A stretch of 64,000 bases of DNA from Datura wrightii (taxonomy: Eukaryota; Streptophyta; Magnoliopsida; Solanales; Solanaceae): NCBI GenBank assembly GCA_035772735.1, contig JASDFA010000016.1, forward strand, positions 144,348,501 through 144,412,500, given 5' to 3'. The notes beneath the pieces were generated by a model. That model had not been told where the DNA came from and made no database searches. It saw only the letters and a program-made list of their open reading frames with translations. A program made the translations under genes and the position numbers. Below, piece after piece: positions 59,198 through 64,000 of this stretch (the stretch's first letter is position 1; each line of letters opens with the position of its first letter).

Positions 59198-60561
59198 TGA
59201 TGCGTCGGGAGTTTGCGACGCATTTTTACTTCAATTCATAGAGTTTTGCATTCCTTTAAGTACTAATTTAAGTTAAAACTAACTTTATTATACTATATTT
59301 CAGGAATCTTTTGAAATAAAAAAAGGAGGAATCAAAGTCATTAAGTCTTCCCAAAAATAGAGAAAAGGACGGATCATCTCTTCAATGGATGATCCGTACA
59401 TCCAGTAATCAAGAAGTGTCTTTCTAATCCAGAAAGCACTCCCAGGTGGTTGGTAACCAACGAGGCAAAGGACGGACCGTCTTCCCAAAAGACGTCCCAT
59501 CATTTAGAAGACAAATTAGAGGTTGAAAAACTTCAGGAGTTACGGGATGAAGCAAAGGAGGGACGAAAGAGGCTAAGAAGAAACCAAATTTAAATGACAG
59601 TTCAAAGGAAGGACAATCTATCCCTGCACACCTGTGATCTTTTAAACTTAAATTAATTTAGGATTTAGATATCTAGTATAAATAATATTTTTCTACTCTT
59701 TTTTAGAGATAGTGAAGTACAGTTATATAGAGAGATAGATAGTTTCTAATATAGATTTCTAGATAGAAGTAGATCAATATTGTAATTGAAGATTGAAGAT
59801 CAAGTTATTAATTCAAGTTTTCTTCTCTTATTTTTCATTTCATTGGTAAGAATGTTCAATTACTTGCTTTCTTCTTCTCCTCTTGCTATGGGTAACTAAG
59901 CTTAAATATAGGGTTGTGAACCCTAATGATCTCAATTGGGTTAAATTGATTGTGGGTTTAAGAATATTTAATTGATTTGGGGTTTGTAAAGTATGATCTG
60001 TGATGAAAGTCATCCAATCATGCCCAATTACCTTTACTGTCCTTGAAAGAGCTAATTTAGGTTAGGTTAGCTTCAATCAGTAATAACTCAAGGCTCTAAT
60101 GCTTGTTTAATGGATTCACCTAGACATAGGCTAAATGCACTGGCAAAATGCATTCAGGTATGATGGAGTTCTCTTTAATTTGACATAATTGAGGTAGATT
60201 CACACCATTGGTATTGTTGAAAGATACCTATTAGTTGACTAAGTGATTTCTCGTATATTCATCAAAATCTCGTTCTCAATTTGCACATTTGAGTGATTTA
60301 GGGGGACTGACCGAAATTTGGGAGACTTCTCAAGTTTTTCTCAATATTGATTACAACCTTAAGAATTATATTGATTAGTTATAGTTATACTCTCATAAAC
60401 CTTATTTGAATAGCATCTAAACTCTAAAATCTAAATTAAAAATTGCTACAAAGTTTGGGTCTACCAAAATCTCTGTGGATACAATCCCAACTCCTAATTG
60501 GGTATTATATTTGCATCAACCGCGTATACTTTCGAATTGGAGTGGATTTGGGAGATAGTCA
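59198..60561 (+). repeat. J 5' LTR
   Basis: It is 1364 bp from TGATGCGTCGGGAG to GATAGTCA. The TATA box TATAAATA is at 59677-59684. A hairpin lies near 59369-59396 (arms ACGGATCATC and GATGATCCGT). It is followed at once by a degenerate primer site. No second LTR is in the window. Confidence 0.78.
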
Positions 60562-60567
60562 AATTTA

Positions 60568-60584
60568 TAGCGTCGTTGCCAGGA
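60568..60584 (+). other. J primer binding site, degenerate (tRNA-Asp)
   Basis: TAGCGTCGTTGCCAGGA differs from the perfect site at four places, all transitions. Confidence 0.75.
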
Positions 60585-60700
60585 ATTTTGGCATAGGCTC
60601 TATCTCGCATTTCTGATTTAGTTTATTTGATTTGATCTATTCTTTCACTTTTGCTTTACTTTGTTGTTTGAAACAGGAGTATGCTTTACTGTAGCGAGAG

Positions 60701-62345
60701 ATGAACAATGTATTTGTAGAGGTCAATGATGAGGTTGACTTTGCAAGTGCAATTGTGCCACAAAGGGTCAAAGCTACTTCTTTCAAGATAGATCGTAGCA
60801 TTTATACTATGCTCAAAGCTGAAGGCCAATTTCATAACTCCACAGACAATGATCATCATTAGCACCTGAAGAACTTGTTGGAGGTTTGCAACCTCTACTA
60901 ACAGAACAACATCTCCAATGATGCAATCGGATAAGGGTTTTCAAATACTCTTTGGCCGTCAAAGCTCAAAAATGGTTGCACCAATTGCCTCCAAATTGAA
61001 TCCTCACCTAGTAGGAACTTTTAAATGTGTTCCTAAAGAAGTGGTTCCCGCAATGTAAGAAGGAAGAGCAGTAGGACAAGATCTTATACTTTCGAAAACT
61101 TCTCAAAGAGCAAAATTTTGAGGCGTGGGAACACTTTAAGAAATATATACATAGGGCTCCCAACCACGGATTCACCGAGCATATTTTTCTTGAAAAGTTC
61201 TACAACATCTTGGAGCCATTGACATAGTCCATGACTGAGGGTTGCTTCATGGACAAGACCTTCATCCGAATTGACATTATTTTATACCGTATTATAAAGC
61301 ATAACCATGCATAGCATGGTGGAGATAAAAGTGGAGGGTTGTATACAAGTACTCCTTCATTATCTCACTTGATGAAGGAAAACCAAGATCTTGATCAGAT
61401 GATGGCAACCATGGTCACCAACATAACCCTACTAATCAAGAAGTTGACCGAGGCTGAGGTTAAAAAGATGCACGCTATGGAAGAAGCCCTGAATGGTTCT
61501 CAATATGGGCATGAAAGCCCCCTCCTCCATATCAATATCAACTGTACCAATGGCCACCTCCCATGAAAGTAGAAGATGCCAGCTATGTTGTCAACACATT
61601 TGGAAGTTATAGAATACACTACCCACAAAAATATCAACGCCATTAGCCTTCCTCATATTATGGATAATGGTGATCTCAACTGCAAGGCCAAGGTCAATAT
61701 TACTCGAGGAATGATTACGGTGGTCAAAATCAAGGGTGATAGAATAATTAAAATTCTACAAATAGGAGTTCAAATACCTATATCCCACAGAGGGGTCCGT
61801 CTTCTAGTTACTAAAATTGTAGAGGGGGACATTCTCAAGAGCAAGAGGGTTCTAATCTTGAAGGGATGTTGGAAAAAGTGTTTGCTAATCAAGAAAGGTT
61901 AAATGCATGTTTGAAAATCGTGATGAAAATTGTTTTCTCCCACACAATATCCATTATAAAATTGGAGCAACAAGTAAGGGATCCTTCACATGAGCACAAC
62001 CCCGAGAAAAAGGGGCATCTCTCTAGTGACTCCATGGCTAACCTAGAGGGGCATGTTCGTACGTCCAACACTCAATGTATGATTATTATCACTAGGAGTG
62101 GCAAGATTATGCAACCTTGGGTGGTGATGTTATTGATGCTACTATTGGAAAAGTAGTTGAGAATGTGAATGAGGGTAATGACAAAAGTTAGGGGTTGAGA
62201 AAGCCATAAGTTGGTGAGGTTGTTGATGATAGTGTGAAGAAGACACCAGTTGAGGCGGTTGATGAAGATGCTACAGTTACTTCCAAAAGGAAGGGGAAGG
62301 CGAAGGAAAGAACTAATGACATTTAAAAATATTTTCCTCCACCTA
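60701..62345 (+). pseudogene. J gag, decayed
   Basis: It starts MNNVFVEVNDEVDFASAIVP at 60701, then SFKIDRSIYTMLKAEGQFHN, HLKNLLEVCNLY and other Athila-like capsid traces (KLNPHL..., near 61130 WEHFKKYIHRAPNHGFTEHI in one frame). The later part near 61920-62100 has LEQQVRDPSHEHNPEKKGHL and the TRSGK motif common before protease. It has many stops and shifts. A chromovirus LTR (I) cuts it at 62345. Confidence 0.75.
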
Positions 62346-64000
62346 TGTAATGCCACGGAAGCCAAATGATCAGACTCGAGAGTTTAAACCAGAAAAAAAC
62401 TAAAAATTTGGCACCATGTGACATAACGAGTCGTTCTGTGACTCGTGGGGGTAGACCATGAGTTGTTAGGTGACTCGTGGTGAAGTACTTGCCTTATGTT
62501 TTTTAATTTGTGATTTGATGTCACCACGGGCATGACCACGAGTCGTGGTCAGACCCCATGACTCATTGAGTCAGCCGTGGTCAGTGTTAGATAAGGATCA
62601 AAGGTTTTGGGCAATGGAGATCACGATAGGTGACCACGATTCATGGTCACCCCTGATGATTTGCTAGGTCCCTCATGGGGTCACCTTGAGGAAAATGGGC
62701 AGTGCACTCGATGATTGAAGGCCATGAATCGTGGTCCAGTGTGACGACTCGTCTAGTCCCTTGTTAGGACTGGCAGTCAGTTATTTTCTGCGAATTTATT
62801 AAGGGCTTTTCCGTAATTCCTGTGGTCCTAAGACCTAAACTATGTCGTTTTGAGATTCGTTAAGGGGGTTTTTGAAGAGTAACACCTATTCTAACCCTTA
62901 TCATTCCGTGCATGTAAGACTAGGATGCTCTTAGTGGTGATCAAAGCTTAAATTCATCAATTCTTCTTCAGTTTCTTTTGAGTGTTCAAGAAAGAGGGAA
63001 AAATCAATCTACCAGGTATGTGAGGCTATGAATAAGAACTCCTCCCACTCTCATGCCCAAACAACTATCAATTCCATGAGATTTTACTTCTATAATTAAA
63101 GTTCCATGATCTATGGGGTTTAATCTAATTCTTGTGAATTCCTCTATGATCTATCTATGGGTCAATGTCTTTTATGTATTAAATCATGTTTTATGATCTA
63201 TGGGCAGATTTTATAACTATTTTAAATATGAATTTATAGATTCGGATTTAAATCAAATTATACCCAGTTATGTACATTTTTATGAAAAATCAAGTTATGA
63301 TTTCATTATGATCTTGATCCTCTTTAGTCCACTATGATTTATGATGTATGATGTGATTTCCTTAAATGCTCATCATGATTTATGACTATCAAGTACAAAT
63401 AATTTATAAGCATGTACAAATCTCATGTTTTATGAATTTATGATTGTGGTCGACTCACGGATCTGATTTCATCGCTAGTTCATCTATTTTCAACCATGCT
63501 TATGGTTATCATGATTAATCTAGTTCATGAATTTCATGTATATTATCCTATGAGAACTATACATGTTTTGGGAGTAGTATTTAACACTGAGTAGGTTCTG
63601 GCCCAGTTTTGCCCTGATCTCATAGTCATGTGCCACCGTAGGTCACTGTAGGACCTCTCTTGAGACTGCCCTCTTTTCCCTAAATGGGCCTTTCATGGTT
63701 CTACCCTTGGCAAGGTACGAACACCCTCCTGACTAGGGGTTTATAGGTCAGGCTCCATTTGTGCTCATATAGGATATGTAAGTTATAAGAATCTCCCGCC
63801 ATTCCTCATGATTTATGTATGATTATTATTATATATTTTGGCTCAAGTCATGTTTAATAATGCTTTTCTCTCTTGAGAATAATTATGGATGAATTACGAA
63901 TGTTTTGGAAACCTTGAGCCTTATGTTATATTATGATATTTACGTTATGATCATGCTGTCCTACTCTTATGCACTTTTATGTATTTTAAATATCTGTTTT
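62346..64000 (+). repeat. I: chromovirus LTR, incomplete at window edge
   Basis: It is in plus orientation, starts TGTAATGCC, and is similar to the reverse complement of the H and F2 LTRs, including GGTTCTACCCTTGGCAAGGT near 63708. A palindrome array (CCACGAGTCGTGG and variants) lies at 62420-62760. The right end is beyond the window. Confidence 0.85.

Overview
This window is plant intergenic DNA built almost entirely from nested LTR retrotransposons. I find no host gene, rRNA, tRNA gene or CRISPR array. The elements are Ty3/gypsy: Athila-type elements (tRNA-Asp primer site, gag-PR-RT-RH-IN, and an extra ORF between pol and the 3' LTR) and Tekay/Del-type chromoviruses (initiator-tRNA-Met primer site, chromodomain-like integrase tail, LTRs of about 2.2-2.6 kb). 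The style suggests a large-genome eudicot, perhaps Solanaceae; that taxonomic guess rests on family memory, not on a host gene.

Layout. The backbone is E0, a plus-strand chromovirus entering the window inside its integrase (1-991), resuming at 16251-16430, and followed by a 3' LTR scattered over 16536-17862, 30698-31250, 50950-51160 and 52665-53150. Inserted into E0 are: E1 (992-16250, +), an Athila-type element lacking RT, RNase H and integrase; E2 (17863-30692, +), a full-length relative of the same family; F1 (31251-50944, -), a chromovirus; and S (51161-52664, -), a solo LTR of the E3 type. E1 carries E3 (4143-9716, -), a miniature relative with two 1434-bp LTRs, a primer site and only the N-terminal part of gag. 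F1 carries F2 (about 36942-44909, -), another chromovirus, and G (48384-50855, -), a solo LTR. Target duplications support most joins: GGAAG for E3, CTACT for E2, ATTTT for F1, TGGAC for G, CTTA(T) for S, and an imperfect GAGAG/GAGAT for E1.

Right of E0 lie a gag fragment of a different Athila-like element (K, 53225-53949), a truncated chromovirus LTR (H, 53950-55520), AT-rich unassigned DNA with a long TA microsatellite, a possible LTR head at 56121, an antisense LTR fragment (58700-59197), a decayed Athila-like element (J, LTR 59198-60561 plus gag), and the start of a plus-strand chromovirus LTR (I, 62346 to the window end).

The most interesting material is the E1/E2/E3 family. E2 has an uninterrupted 406-codon ORF in the envelope position. 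It has no signal peptide or membrane segment and resembles the domain called 'putative plant transposon protein'. In E1 and E2 this ORF is preceded by hairpins nearly identical to those in the LTR promoter region, a very stable GC hairpin, and a candidate 0.7-kb leader intron. It is followed by a conserved hairpin, a PPT-like tract and a long noncoding 3' region kept even in E3. The three copies look like a size series of an autonomous element and two non-autonomous derivatives sharing cis-signals. All gag-pol genes here carry stops or frameshifts, so no copy appears able to move by itself.
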